Shown in pieces: positions 1 to 7,745 of a stretch of DNA of 11,347 nucleotides. The notes beneath the pieces are model-generated. The model did no database searches and was not told where the DNA came from. It worked only from the letters and a program-made list of their open reading frames with translations. The stretch comes from Gammaproteobacteria bacterium (lineage in GTDB: Bacteria > Pseudomonadota > Gammaproteobacteria > Enterobacterales > Psychrobiaceae), in contig JABSRS010000041.1 in NCBI GenBank assembly GCA_013214885.1, positions 3,678 to 15,024 of the forward strand, written 5' to 3'. The position numbers and the translations under genes are program-made. Every line of letters begins with the position of its first letter. Position 1 is the first letter of the stretch.

Positions 1-882
1 AATGGTTTTACCAGCATACTCAGGTAATGCGGCAATTCGGTTGGCGGCAACGACTGCAGCGCCCGATGAAATACCCGCTAAAATACCTTCTTCGTCCATT
101 AAGCGGCGCGCCATCTCAATGGCTTCATCGTTATCAACTTGCTCAACAAGGTCGACTAAATCCAAGTCAAGATTGCCAGGAATAAAGCCAGCACCAATTC
201 CTTGAATTTTATGTGGACCTGGTGTTAGCGCTAGCCCTGCTTTGGCTTGCGTAATCACCGGCGAGTTCGTTGGTTCTACTGCAACCGAAGTAATGGCTTT
301 GCCTTGGGTGTTTTTAATATAACGACTAATACCCGTAATCGTGCCGCCAGTGCCGACGCCAGCAACCAAGACATCGATTTCACCGTCGGTGTCATTCCAA
401 ATCTCAGGACCCGTGGTCTTTTCGTGGATTTCTGGATTGGCTGGATTATCAAATTGACCCAGCAGTACGTATCTACTTGGATCTGAATCTTTAATTTCTT
501 GAGCCTTAGCAATTGCGCCGCCCATGCCTTTGGCACCGTCGGTTAGGACTAAGTTGGCGCCTAATGCTTTAAGCAACTGACGGCGTTCGACACTCATCGT
601 TTCTGGCATGGTAAGCGTTAGCTTATAGCCTTTTGATGCCGCAACAAATGCCAGTGCGATACCGGTGTTACCACTGGTTGGTTCAATAATTTCAGAGTCT
701 TGGGTTAAGGTGCCTTTTTTCTCAGCATCCCAAATCATATTGGCACCAATACGACATTTAATACTAAAGCTTGGATTTCGGCTTTCAACTTTAGCAATTA
801 CATTGCCACTTGATACCTTGTTTAGGCGTACCAAAGGCGTATTGCCAATGGTTAACGAATTGTCTTGTGCGATGTTAGCCAT
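1..882 (-). CDS. cysK: Cysteine synthase A, 3'-truncated by the window edge
   Basis: This is the PLP-dependent O-acetylserine sulfhydrylase, which makes L-cysteine from O-acetylserine and sulfide in the cytoplasm. Reading the minus strand from the ATG at 882 gives 294 residues with no stop before the edge. The family is about 320 residues long, so roughly the last 28 are missing. Visible signatures are the N-terminal [12 protein letters not shown], the PLP lysine K42 in [20 protein letters not shown], the substrate loop [11 protein letters not shown], the phosphate-binding GVGTGGT, and [14 protein letters not shown]. The sequence follows E. coli CysK almost motif by motif, which favours CysK over CysM. 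A purine-rich AAGGGA stretch sits just upstream as ribosome binding site. The gene is divergent from the MoxR ATPase gene, with 221 bp between the two starts. Confidence 0.97.
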   Translation of the reverse strand, partial: MANIAQDNSLTIGNTPLVRLNKVSSGNVIAKVESRNPSFSIKCRIGANMIWDAEKKGTLTQDSEIIEPTSGNTGIALAFVAASKGYKLTLTMPETMSVERRQLLKALGANLVLTDGAKGMGGAIAKAQEIKDSDPSRYVLLGQFDNPANPEIHEKTTGPEIWNDTDGEIDVLVAGVGTGGTITGISRYIKNTQGKAITSVAVEPTNSPVITQAKAGLALTPGPHKIQGIGAGFIPGNLDLDLVDLVEQVDNDEAIEMARRLMDEEGILAGISSGAAVVAANRIAALPEYAGKTI

Positions 883-913
883 AATTGTTCCCTTATCCTG
901 ATGTCTGTTAAAC

Positions 914-930
914 GCTAATATATAATTAGC
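914..930. promoter_or_regulatory. Inverted repeat in the cysK upstream region
   Basis: GCTAAT-atata-ATTAGC is a perfect 6-bp inverted repeat with a 5-bp spacer, about 32 bp upstream of the cysK start. It lies in a very AT-rich stretch that probably holds the cysK promoter. It could be an operator half-site pair or simply a promoter-region coincidence. I could not match it to a CysB site. Confidence 0.25.
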
Positions 931-1065
931 TTAATACGATAAGAATAAAGTAACCAGCAAATAAGGGAAGTGACATTTTGTTATATCTATATGTAATAAA
1001 AACCTAACCTCTTATTCCATTAATGATGGACGACAGATATATATAAATTGATTTAAAATATGGTA

Positions 1066-1077
1066 ATGTTTAAACAT
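1066..1077. promoter_or_regulatory. 12-bp palindrome upstream of the MoxR ATPase gene
   Basis: ATGTTTAAACAT is a perfect 12-bp palindrome 26 bp before the MoxR ATG. It is surrounded by AT-rich sequence (883-1103) that must contain the promoters for both divergent genes. A regulatory role is only a suggestion, because short AT-rich palindromes arise easily by chance. Confidence 0.2.
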
Positions 1078-1103
1078 CCGTTTGAACCAATAAAAGAATC
1101 ATT

Positions 1104-1958
1104 ATGTCATCTCACCAATCAAATACTTTTAATAGCAGCGATAGCTATGTTGTTAGTGAAGAATTAAAGCTTGCTGTTGAAGCAGCCATTACTCTTGAGC
1201 GCCCTTTATTAATCAAGGGCGAGCCAGGCACTGGTAAAACCATGCTAGCCGAAGAATTAGCGGCGGCCTTGGGCGCGCCATTAATACAATGGCACGTTAA
1301 ATCAACAACTAAGGCGCAACAAGGGCTGTATGAGTATGACGCAGTATCACGTTTACGTGACTCACAACTGGGTGACTCAAAAGTAAAAGATATTGGTAAT
1401 TACATTGTCAAAGGTAAAATGTGGCAAGCCTTTACCAGCGATGTTCGACCAATTTTATTGATTGATGAAATCGATAAAGCCGACATTGAATTTCCAAATG
1501 ATCTATTACTTGAGCTCGATAAAATGGAGTTTTATGTTTATGAAACCCAAGAAACGATCAAGGCTGTCCAACGTCCTATCGTGATTATTACCTCAAATAA
1601 CGAAAAAGAATTACCAGACGCGTTCCTAAGACGCTGTTTTTTCCACTACATTAAATTCCCTGATGCCCAAGAAATGAAAAAAATTGTCGATGTTCATTTC
1701 CCAAATATAAAACCAAAATTATTGGAGCAAGCATTAGTGCGCTTTTTTGAATTGCGTAATGTTGCAGGGCTTAAGAAAAAACCATCAACCTCAGAATTAC
1801 TCGATTGGTTAAAATTGCTAGTAGCAGAAGACATTGATCCACAAGTTTTACGCGATGCTGACAGCAGTAAAGCGGTGATGCCTCTGTATGGCGCGCTGCT
1901 TAAAAATGAGCAAGATCTTCATTTATTCGAGAAGTTAGCGTTTATCGCCCGCAGATAA
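1104..1958 (+). CDS. MoxR-family AAA+ ATPase
   Basis: A 284-residue single-domain AAA+ ATPase. Walker A is GEPGTGKT (39-46), Walker B is ILLIDEID (117-124), sensor 1 is around TSN (163-165), and the paired arginines at 176-177 (FLRRC) are in the arginine-finger area. The C-terminal part (about 185-284) is the helical lid. MoxR ATPases act as chaperone-like motors that work with a VWA-domain partner encoded next door, often to insert metals or mature enzyme complexes. Here the partner gene starts 10 bp downstream, so the two are almost certainly co-transcribed and work as a pair. The substrate cannot be told from the sequence. The ATG at 1104 has a modest AAAAGA purine stretch upstream and no better in-frame start. 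Confidence 0.92.
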   Translation: MSSHQSNTFNSSDSYVVSEELKLAVEAAITLERPLLIKGEPGTGKTMLAEELAAALGAPLIQWHVKSTTKAQQGLYEYDAVSRLRDSQLGDSKVKDIGNYIVKGKMWQAFTSDVRPILLIDEIDKADIEFPNDLLLELDKMEFYVYETQETIKAVQRPIVIITSNNEKELPDAFLRRCFFHYIKFPDAQEMKKIVDVHFPNIKPKLLEQALVRFFELRNVAGLKKKPSTSELLDWLKLLVAEDIDPQVLRDADSSKAVMPLYGALLKNEQDLHLFEKLAFIARR

Positions 1959-1968
1959 AGAGCCCGTT

Positions 1969-3141
1969 ATGTTAATTGATTTCTTTTTTACCTTGAGGAA
2001 ATATGAGCTCAAGGTCAGCATTCGCGAGTTGCTCGATTTAATTTCAGCACTTGAGCGTCAAGTGGTGTTTGCCGACATTGATAAGTTTTATCTGCTTAGT
2101 CGCCTTATTATGGTTAAGGACGAGACGCAGTTTGATAAATTTGATCGGGCTTTTGCCGACTATTTTAAAGGGGTCAGTAGTATTGACCTGTTTAATAAAG
2201 ACATTCCCGATGATTGGCTGCGCAAAGAGCTTGAAAAAATTCTCAGTGACGAGGAAAAAGAGCAACTTAAAGCGCTTGGTTCGCTTGATGAGCTGCTTGA
2301 TACGTTGCAACAACGCTTAAAAGAGCAAGAAAAACGTCACCAAGGTGGTAATAAATGGGTCGGCACTGGCGGCACCTCACCGTTTGGAGCCTTTGGCTTT
2401 AATCCGCAAGGTGTCAGAATTGGTCAGCCAAATTCACGGCATAAAAGAGCCGCCAAAGTCTGGGATAAACGAGAATTTGCTAATTTAAGCGATCAACAGT
2501 TACTGGGTGCTCGTAATGTCCAAGTGGCATTACGTAAGTTGCGAAAATTCGCTCGAACGGGTGCTGAAGATATTCTCGATTTGGATCACACCATCAAGGC
2601 AACGGCCAATAACGCTGGCTACCTTGATATCAAGATGGTGCGCGAGCGTCACAATGCGATCAAAGTATTGATGTTTTTTGATGTTGGTGGCTCAATGGAT
2701 CCTTATATTGAACAAGTCGAACAACTATTTTCTGCTGCCAGAGGCGAGTTTAAACATCTCGAATATTTTTATTTTCACAATTGTGTTTATGAGAGCGTAT
2801 GGCAAGACAATAATCGTCGTCATCAAGATCGCAAAGATGTTTGGGAAATTATTCGCACTTACGGTAAAGACTACAAAGTTATTTTTATTGGCGATGCTTC
2901 AATGGGCCCCTACGAAATAAGTTACCCAGGCGGTAGTGTCGAGCACATGAACGAAGAGTCAGGGCAGGTATGGCTGGAGCGGATAGTTAGCCATTTCGAT
3001 AACGTGATTTGGTTAAATCCAATTGAGCTACAGCACTGGCGCTACACTATGAGCATTGATTATATCAAACAATTATTCAATCAGCAGATGTTTGAAATGA
3101 CGGTTGCTGGGCTAGATAAGGCGATAAAAGCACTAAAATGA
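1969..3141 (+). CDS. VWA-domain protein, CoxE-like partner of the MoxR ATPase
   Basis: A 390-residue cytoplasmic protein with no signal peptide. The N-terminal half (1-125) is helical and charged. A glycine-rich linker (about 126-150) follows, and the C-terminal half (about 230-350) is a von Willebrand A fold. The metal site is DVGGSMD (238-244), so the usual DxSxS MIDAS motif reads DxGxS. GDASMGPYE (309-317) follows at the position of the later VWA loop. From memory this variant is normal in the COG3825/CoxE-like branch and does not by itself mean loss of metal binding. The gene is 10 bp downstream of the MoxR ATPase gene, the typical MoxR-VWA arrangement. The pair is likely to be a chaperone or maturation module of unknown client. 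Confidence 0.88.
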   Translation: MLIDFFFTLRKYELKVSIRELLDLISALERQVVFADIDKFYLLSRLIMVKDETQFDKFDRAFADYFKGVSSIDLFNKDIPDDWLRKELEKILSDEEKEQLKALGSLDELLDTLQQRLKEQEKRHQGGNKWVGTGGTSPFGAFGFNPQGVRIGQPNSRHKRAAKVWDKREFANLSDQQLLGARNVQVALRKLRKFARTGAEDILDLDHTIKATANNAGYLDIKMVRERHNAIKVLMFFDVGGSMDPYIEQVEQLFSAARGEFKHLEYFYFHNCVYESVWQDNNRRHQDRKDVWEIIRTYGKDYKVIFIGDASMGPYEISYPGGSVEHMNEESGQVWLERIVSHFDNVIWLNPIELQHWRYTMSIDYIKQLFNQQMFEMTVAGLDKAIKALK

Positions 3142-3207
3142 TGCGTACTAAGCTAATTACCTATAAAATAGCCGCACAGTCATTTATCGACTAATCAAAA
3201 ACTTAGT

Positions 3208-3221
3208 TCAGCATATGCTGA
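3208..3221. promoter_or_regulatory. 14-bp perfect palindrome just before the FabH-like gene
   Basis: TCAGCATATGCTGA is a perfect palindrome lying directly 5' of the GGAG ribosome binding site (3223-3226) of the ketoacyl synthase gene. It could be a repressor operator or, in RNA, a small hairpin next to the ribosome binding site. It does not match the FadR, FabR or PsrA consensus as I remember them. Confidence 0.35.
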
Positions 3222-3234
3222 TGGAGTAGAATTA

Positions 3235-4353
3235 ATGTCAATCGTAATTAGTGGTACTGGTTTATATACCCCACCACATAGCATCACAAATGATGAATTA
3301 GTCGCCGCGTTTAACGCTTATGTAGCGCAATTCAATAACGAAAATGAAGCCGCCATTAGTGCGGGTGAAATTGAAGCTCTTAAGCCATCAAGCAGTGAGT
3401 TTATTGAAAAAGCTTCAGGTATTACCAATCGTTATGTGATGGTTAAAGAGGGTATTTTAGATACCGAAACCATGATGCCGCTAATTAAAGATCGCGCAAA
3501 CGATGAAGTATCTATGCAGGCTGAAATGGCGATTGCTGCGGCTAAACAAGCCATGGCAGCAGCGAACAAAACAGCCAAAGATATTGATTTAATTATTGTT
3601 GCATGTTCATACACTCAACGTTCATATCCAGCAATTGCAATAGAAGTGCAAAAGCAACTAGGTTGTGAAGGTTGGGCATTTGATATGCTGGTGGCTTGTT
3701 CGTCAGCAACGTTCGGTATTATGAATGCATCGAATGCGCTACTTGGTGGCACGGCTAAAACAGTGTTGGTGATTAGCCCTGAAATTACCTCGCCACAGAT
3801 TAATTATCGTGACCGTGATAGTCACTTTATTTTTGGTGATGTCGCAACCGCAGTAGTGGTTGAAAAGCAAGAAACAGCAACTGCAAAGCATTGCTTTAAG
3901 ATCCTATCGCAGCAGCCAATGACCACTTACTCAAATAATATTCGTAGCAACTTTGGTCATATCAACCGTTGTAACCCTGAAACGATGTTCGATAGCGACA
4001 AAATGTTTGTTCAACAAGGCCGTAAAGTCTTTAAAGAAGTATTGCCAATGGTGTACGCATTAATAGATCAGCAATTAAAAAATGCCAATCTAGAAGCGTC
4101 AGATCTAAAGCGTCTGTTCTTACATCAAGCCAACATCAACATGAATACTTTTATCGCCCGTAAAGTACTTGGTCGAGATCCTGTTGGTGATGAAGCTCCC
4201 ATTATTTTAAATCAATTTGCTAACACTGGCTCTGCTGGGTCTATTATCGCATTTCATTGCCATCATGATGATATGGTAGCGGGCGATAAAGCGATTATTT
4301 GCTCGTTTGGAGCAGGTTATTCAGCGGGTTGTTTGGTGATCGAACATATTTAA
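3235..4353 (+). CDS. Beta-ketoacyl-ACP synthase III (FabH-type, long form)
   Basis: A 372-residue thiolase-fold condensing enzyme. The Cys-His-Asn triad is visible: C155 in MLVACSSATFG, H297 in LFLHQAN, and N330 in FANTGSAGS. It is about 55 residues longer than E. coli FabH (317), mainly through an extended N-terminal region (about 25-95). This matches the longer FabH paralogues of Pseudomonas and Shewanella, such as Pseudomonas PA3286, reported to condense medium-chain acyl-CoA from beta-oxidation with malonyl-ACP. That suggests a role in recycling acyl-CoA into fatty acid synthesis rather than the housekeeping acetyl-CoA step, but substrate choice is inferred from resemblance only. The start has a good GGAG ribosome binding site 8 bases upstream. 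It stands 93 bp after the VWA gene and may have its own promoter. Confidence 0.88.
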   Translation: MSIVISGTGLYTPPHSITNDELVAAFNAYVAQFNNENEAAISAGEIEALKPSSSEFIEKASGITNRYVMVKEGILDTETMMPLIKDRANDEVSMQAEMAIAAAKQAMAAANKTAKDIDLIIVACSYTQRSYPAIAIEVQKQLGCEGWAFDMLVACSSATFGIMNASNALLGGTAKTVLVISPEITSPQINYRDRDSHFIFGDVATAVVVEKQETATAKHCFKILSQQPMTTYSNNIRSNFGHINRCNPETMFDSDKMFVQQGRKVFKEVLPMVYALIDQQLKNANLEASDLKRLFLHQANINMNTFIARKVLGRDPVGDEAPIILNQFANTGSAGSIIAFHCHHDDMVAGDKAIICSFGAGYSAGCLVIEHI

Positions 4354-4360
4354 GTAAATA

Positions 4361-4378
4361 GCTAGCAGGGATGCTGGC
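4361..4378 (+). other. Small hairpin between the FabH-like gene and rsuA
   Basis: GCTAGCA-ggga-TGCTGGC can form a 7-bp stem (one G-T pair) with a four-base loop, 8 bp after the ketoacyl synthase stop codon. It has no U-tract, so it is not a clear intrinsic terminator. At most it could attenuate transcription or protect a 3' end before rsuA. Confidence 0.3.
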
Positions 4379-4400
4379 CACATAGAAAAGTTGTTAAAAA

Positions 4401-5087
4401 ATGAGATTAGATAGATTTTTAAGTGAAAACACTAACATGTCACGTAAAGAAGCCAAGCGTGCTTTGCATCGTGAAAGTATCACCGTTGATATGCAAGTGG
4501 TAAAAAAGGGCGATGTAAAAATCATTGACCAACAAGTGCATTATGAAGGTGTGTTAGTGACGATCCGTAAGCCTGTTTTCATTATGCTGCATAAACCTGC
4601 AGGATATATATGTTCAACTGTTGATGACGATGGCATCTCAGTGCTGGATCTGTTACCAGAGGAAATGAGACATGGACTTCATATCGCTGGTCGACTTGAT
4701 AAAGATACTACTGGGTTAGTCTTAATCACCGAAGATGGTCAATGGTCGCATCGAGTTACCTCACCGAACAAAGAATGTTATAAAACATACTTGGTTGAAG
4801 TTGAATTACCACTTGAACAGCAATTAATAGAGCAGTTTAAAGCAGGTATTCAGTTAGAAAATGAGAACAAATTAACCAAGCCAGCACAACTCGAAATTGT
4901 TACCGAGAAAACTGCGCGCTTGAAAATATGCGAAGGCAAGTATCATCAAGTTAAACGGATGTTCGCAGCTGTGGATAATCGAGTGGCGAGCCTCCATCGT
5001 GAAAGTGTTGGTCCATTATCAATTGAAGATTCGCTTGCTAGTGGTCAATGGCGTGATTTAACCGAACAAGAAATTCAATATTTCTAA
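4401..5087 (+). CDS. rsuA: 16S rRNA pseudouridine synthase, RsuA family
   Basis: A 228-residue protein (E. coli RsuA is 231) that isomerises a uridine in 16S rRNA, U516 in E. coli, during small-subunit assembly. It opens with an S4 RNA-binding domain (1 to about 55, starting MRLDRFLSEN). The catalytic domain carries HKPAGYICST (64-73) and AGRLDKDTTGL, with the catalytic aspartate at D100. The later KTYLVEVE, the L(T)KPAQLE stretch and EGKYHQVKRMFAAV also follow E. coli RsuA closely. Together these favour RsuA over RluB, RluE or RluF. It lies 47 bp downstream of the ketoacyl synthase gene and is likely to be co-transcribed or weakly attenuated. The ribosome binding site is poor (GAAAAG). Confidence 0.9.
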   Translation: MRLDRFLSENTNMSRKEAKRALHRESITVDMQVVKKGDVKIIDQQVHYEGVLVTIRKPVFIMLHKPAGYICSTVDDDGISVLDLLPEEMRHGLHIAGRLDKDTTGLVLITEDGQWSHRVTSPNKECYKTYLVEVELPLEQQLIEQFKAGIQLENENKLTKPAQLEIVTEKTARLKICEGKYHQVKRMFAAVDNRVASLHRESVGPLSIEDSLASGQWRDLTEQEIQYF

Positions 5088-5195
5088 CTATTATGCCGTT
5101 ATTTTAGAAACTTAGTTGAAATGTCGCACCAATGTAGTAAATTATTAGTTTAGTTTTTCAATCAGAATCGATACCAATGGATTTATAAGGTGTAA

Positions 5196-6434
5196 ATGTC
5201 GAAGTTACTTATCATTGAAGATAGTTTTTTAATTCAAAAAGTCATTAAACATTTGGCAAGTGTTGAGTTAAATTGCGAGTTTGATTTTGCTAGCACCATG
5301 GCTGAAACAATTGAGCTAATCGCTAAAAATGATTACTTTTTAGTCTTGGCTGATCTTAACTTACCTGATGCCCCACATGGTGAAGTGGTTGACGTTGTTC
5401 TAAGTGCTGGTATTTCAACTATTGTATTGACGGCAACAATGAACGATGAACGTCGTGAGCAAATGCTGACAATGGGCGTTCTTGATTATATCTATAAAGA
5501 GAATCGAGACTCCTATACTACCGCTGTTCGGTTAGCCAATCAGCTGCTATTAAATCGAGAGATTAAAGTCATTGTCGCCGATGACTCCAAAACACTGCGC
5601 AACTATATTAGTGCTCAATTGCGTAAGCTTTTATACGATGTCATCGAAGTTGAAAATGGCATTGAAGCATTAAAAGCATTGGCTAAGTACCCCGAGGTTG
5701 GATTACTGATTACCGATTACAACATGCCAAAAATGAATGGCATGGAGCTAATTCGGGCAATTCGTCAAACTCGAACTCGTGATGAATTTCCAATTATTGG
5801 TTTGTCTTCATCGAGTGATGCCACCCTTTCTGCCCGGTTTATTAAGTACGGTGCTAACGACTTTTTAATGACGCCATTTATTCAAGAAGAGTTTCAATGG
5901 CGTATTCTAAAAGCGATGGAACAAATTTCTTTAATTAAAAAAATTAAGGAAGCAGCCAATCGAGATTATTTAACCAAACTTTATAACCGTCGTTACTTCT
6001 TTAATGTCGCAGAAAAACTATTTCGTAGTGCCAAAATTGATGACACAGAATTAACCGTGGCATTAATCGACATTGATTATTTTAAAAAGATTAATGACAC
6101 CTATGGTCACGACAGTGGTGATGCGGTACTCGTTGAACTGTCGAATTTATTAAACAAAACCTTCAATAAATACACCGTTGCGCGTTATGGTGGCGAAGAG
6201 TTTATTATTATTATTGAAGGCGTTTCACGAGTGTTCTGTGCTCAATACTTTGAACGTTTTAGAGACGCGGTGGCACGGACTAAATTCACCATTCCAGATG
6301 GCGTGATTACGGTTACCATTAGTATTGGGGTGGGTAATAGCCTAAAAAGTGATTTACTTGAGATGATCAGTGATGCCGATACCGCGCTGTATAAAGCCAA
6401 GCAGATGGGCCGAAATATGGTGGCTTGGTCTTAG
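5196..6434 (+). CDS. Response regulator diguanylate cyclase (REC-REC-GGDEF, PleD-like layout)
   Basis: A 412-residue soluble protein. The first receiver (3 to about 118) has E8/D9, phospho-acceptor D53, T79 and K101, so it looks fully competent. The second receiver (about 123-245) has D129/D130 and D174 in ITDYNMP, but the conserved lysine before PF is T226 (MTPF), which may weaken its phospho-signalling. The GGDEF domain (about 252-412) has RDYLTKLYNRR, the metal-binding DIDYFKKIND (292-301) and an intact GGEEF (332-336), so it should make cyclic di-GMP. The RxxD product-inhibition site expected at 323-326 reads FNKY and is therefore absent. A histidine kinase partner is not in the window. 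The ribosome binding site AAGGTG is good, and the gene ends at a strong terminator. Confidence 0.92.
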   Translation: MSKLLIIEDSFLIQKVIKHLASVELNCEFDFASTMAETIELIAKNDYFLVLADLNLPDAPHGEVVDVVLSAGISTIVLTATMNDERREQMLTMGVLDYIYKENRDSYTTAVRLANQLLLNREIKVIVADDSKTLRNYISAQLRKLLYDVIEVENGIEALKALAKYPEVGLLITDYNMPKMNGMELIRAIRQTRTRDEFPIIGLSSSSDATLSARFIKYGANDFLMTPFIQEEFQWRILKAMEQISLIKKIKEAANRDYLTKLYNRRYFFNVAEKLFRSAKIDDTELTVALIDIDYFKKINDTYGHDSGDAVLVELSNLLNKTFNKYTVARYGGEEFIIIIEGVSRVFCAQYFERFRDAVARTKFTIPDGVITVTISIGVGNSLKSDLLEMISDADTALYKAKQMGRNMVAWS

Positions 6435-6458
6435 TTTAGCTCTTAAATTTAGCACAGT

Positions 6459-6484
6459 AAAAAACAGCCCTAGGGCTGTTTTTT
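6459..6484. terminator. Bidirectional Rho-independent terminator
   Basis: A perfect 26-bp palindrome: an A6 run, then CAGCCC-TA-GGGCTG, then a T6 run. The GC-rich stem with a T-tract on either strand terminates the diguanylate cyclase transcript on plus and can also stop hpd on minus. Confidence 0.9.
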
Positions 6485-6552
6485 ATGTTCAGGAAGAACG
6501 GTATGTCGCGGTGCCATGGATGGCATGGAGCGACGATGTTCAGGAAGAACGG
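6485..6552. repeat. REP-like patch: 17-bp direct repeats around a short palindrome
   Basis: ATGTTCAGGAAGAACGG occurs exactly at 6485-6501 and again at 6536-6552, 51 bp apart. Between the copies lies TGCCAT-GG-ATGGCA (6512-6525), a perfect short inverted repeat. One full unit and the start of a second therefore sit in the gap between two convergent genes, directly against the terminator. This resembles dispersed intergenic repeats common in marine gammaproteobacteria. Copy number elsewhere in the genome cannot be seen here. Confidence 0.7.
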
Positions 6553-6566
6553 CGATTTAGCTGGCT

Positions 6567-7610
6567 TTAAAGTACGCCGCGTCGCTGTTGGTCACGTTCA
6601 ATTGATTCAAACAATGCTTGGAAGTTACCTTCACCAAAGCCGTCATTATCTTTACGTTGAATAATCTCGATAAAGATAGGTCCAAATAGATTTTTAGTAA
6701 ATATTTGTAATAAATAACCAGACTCATCGCCATCAACCAATATTTGATGATGCCTAATTCGGTCACGATCTTCGGTTACTTGTGGTACCCGATCATAAAT
6801 ATCATCATAGTACTCTTTAATGATATCCAAGGTCTTAATACTCGTTCCTTCCATCGCATCAAGTGAAGCAATAATATCGCGTGACTCAAAGGCTAAGTGC
6901 TGAACCCCAGGGCCATTGTATTCATTAAGGTATTCATCGATTTGGTTCTTATCGTTGCCTTTCCCTTCATTGATTGGAATGCAGAAACTGCCATCAGGAG
7001 AGCGCAGTGCATAAGAGATAAGTCCTGTTTTTGCACCTTTGATGTCAAAATAACGAACTTCGGTAAACATAAAGATATCTTTGTAGAAGTTAGCCCAACG
7101 TTCCATTGTGCCTTTATATACATTGTTAGTTAGATGATCTACGCGTAAGAACCCTTTTTCTTCAACAACCTGAGGGTTAGCCAGTGGCTCGAAATCAGTT
7201 GAGTAAATATTTCTTTGCGCACTAAATGCATCAATGAAGTAAATTAAACTATCACCAATGCCGAAAATAGCGGGGTAGGGTAAATCTTTGTCTTGATCGG
7301 CAACCGACTTAGCACCGCGCTTAACCGCTTCGTCATGTGCTTGTTGGGCGTTCTCTACGCGCCAACCCATCGAACAAATTGCAGGGCCATGCGACTGAGC
7401 GAAATCGGTAGAGAAACCTGATTTTTCAGTATTAATTAGGAAGTTGATATCATTTTGCTTATAATGAAAAATATTCTTTGTTTTATGTTTGTTGATTTTA
7501 GAAAAACCAAAATCAATAAACACCTGATGCATAAAGTCGTTGTCAGGCGTTGCGAATTCGGTGAATTCAATGCCGCATAAACCAATAGGGTTTTCTGGAG
7601 TTATCATCAT
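6567..7610 (-). CDS. hpd: 4-Hydroxyphenylpyruvate dioxygenase
   Basis: A 347-residue non-haem Fe(II) enzyme that converts 4-hydroxyphenylpyruvate to homogentisate in tyrosine breakdown. It also feeds pyomelanin formation if homogentisate is not degraded further. The two VOC half-domains are visible. The iron ligands are H159 (VDHLTNNV), H238 (GVQHLAFE) and E315 (FIEIIQR). The product-defining C-terminal helix GFGEGNFQALFESIERDQ is intact. Length and sequence match Shewanella HPPD. Two adjacent ATGs (7610 and 7607) could start it, and the ribosome binding site (AAGAG) does not separate them. The next step, homogentisate dioxygenase, is not adjacent. A LysR gene is divergent from it and is the likely regulator. 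Confidence 0.95.
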   Translation of the reverse strand: MMITPENPIGLCGIEFTEFATPDNDFMHQVFIDFGFSKINKHKTKNIFHYKQNDINFLINTEKSGFSTDFAQSHGPAICSMGWRVENAQQAHDEAVKRGAKSVADQDKDLPYPAIFGIGDSLIYFIDAFSAQRNIYSTDFEPLANPQVVEEKGFLRVDHLTNNVYKGTMERWANFYKDIFMFTEVRYFDIKGAKTGLISYALRSPDGSFCIPINEGKGNDKNQIDEYLNEYNGPGVQHLAFESRDIIASLDAMEGTSIKTLDIIKEYYDDIYDRVPQVTEDRDRIRHHQILVDGDESGYLLQIFTKNLFGPIFIEIIQRKDNDGFGEGNFQALFESIERDQQRRGVL

Positions 7611-7643
7611 TTACACTCTTATATTTAATTATTATGGTGATAA

Positions 7644-7683
7644 GGCATATTTAATGCCCTTGATTAACTTACCTTAACGTTAA
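7644..7683. promoter_or_regulatory. Inverted repeats in the hpd/lysR intergenic region
   Basis: Two dyads lie between the divergent genes: GGCAT-attta-ATGCC (7644-7658) and the perfect 10-bp palindrome TTAACGTTAA (7674-7683). LysR regulators usually bind interrupted dyads of this size between their own gene and a divergent target, so the first is the better operator candidate. Binding is inferred from position and symmetry only. Confidence 0.45.
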
Positions 7684-7745
7684 TCTTGTTCGAAAAATAT
7701 AATTATGTTTTAATTAACACAATAAAAAAAATAGATGGTTCAAAA

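Noticed and set aside
1..901. Plus-strand and other-frame open frames over cysK
   Set aside because: They are antisense or out-of-frame shadows of the clearly conserved CysK reading frame.
6370..6570. Open frame overlapping the end of the diguanylate cyclase gene and the repeat patch
   Set aside because: It lies in another frame of the GGDEF gene, crosses the terminator and the REP-like repeats, and encodes no recognisable protein.
7686..7745. N-terminal extension of the LysR protein from a TTG start
   Set aside because: The 20 extra residues do not resemble LysR N-termini, and the ATG at 7746 starts exactly where the helix-turn-helix domain normally begins.
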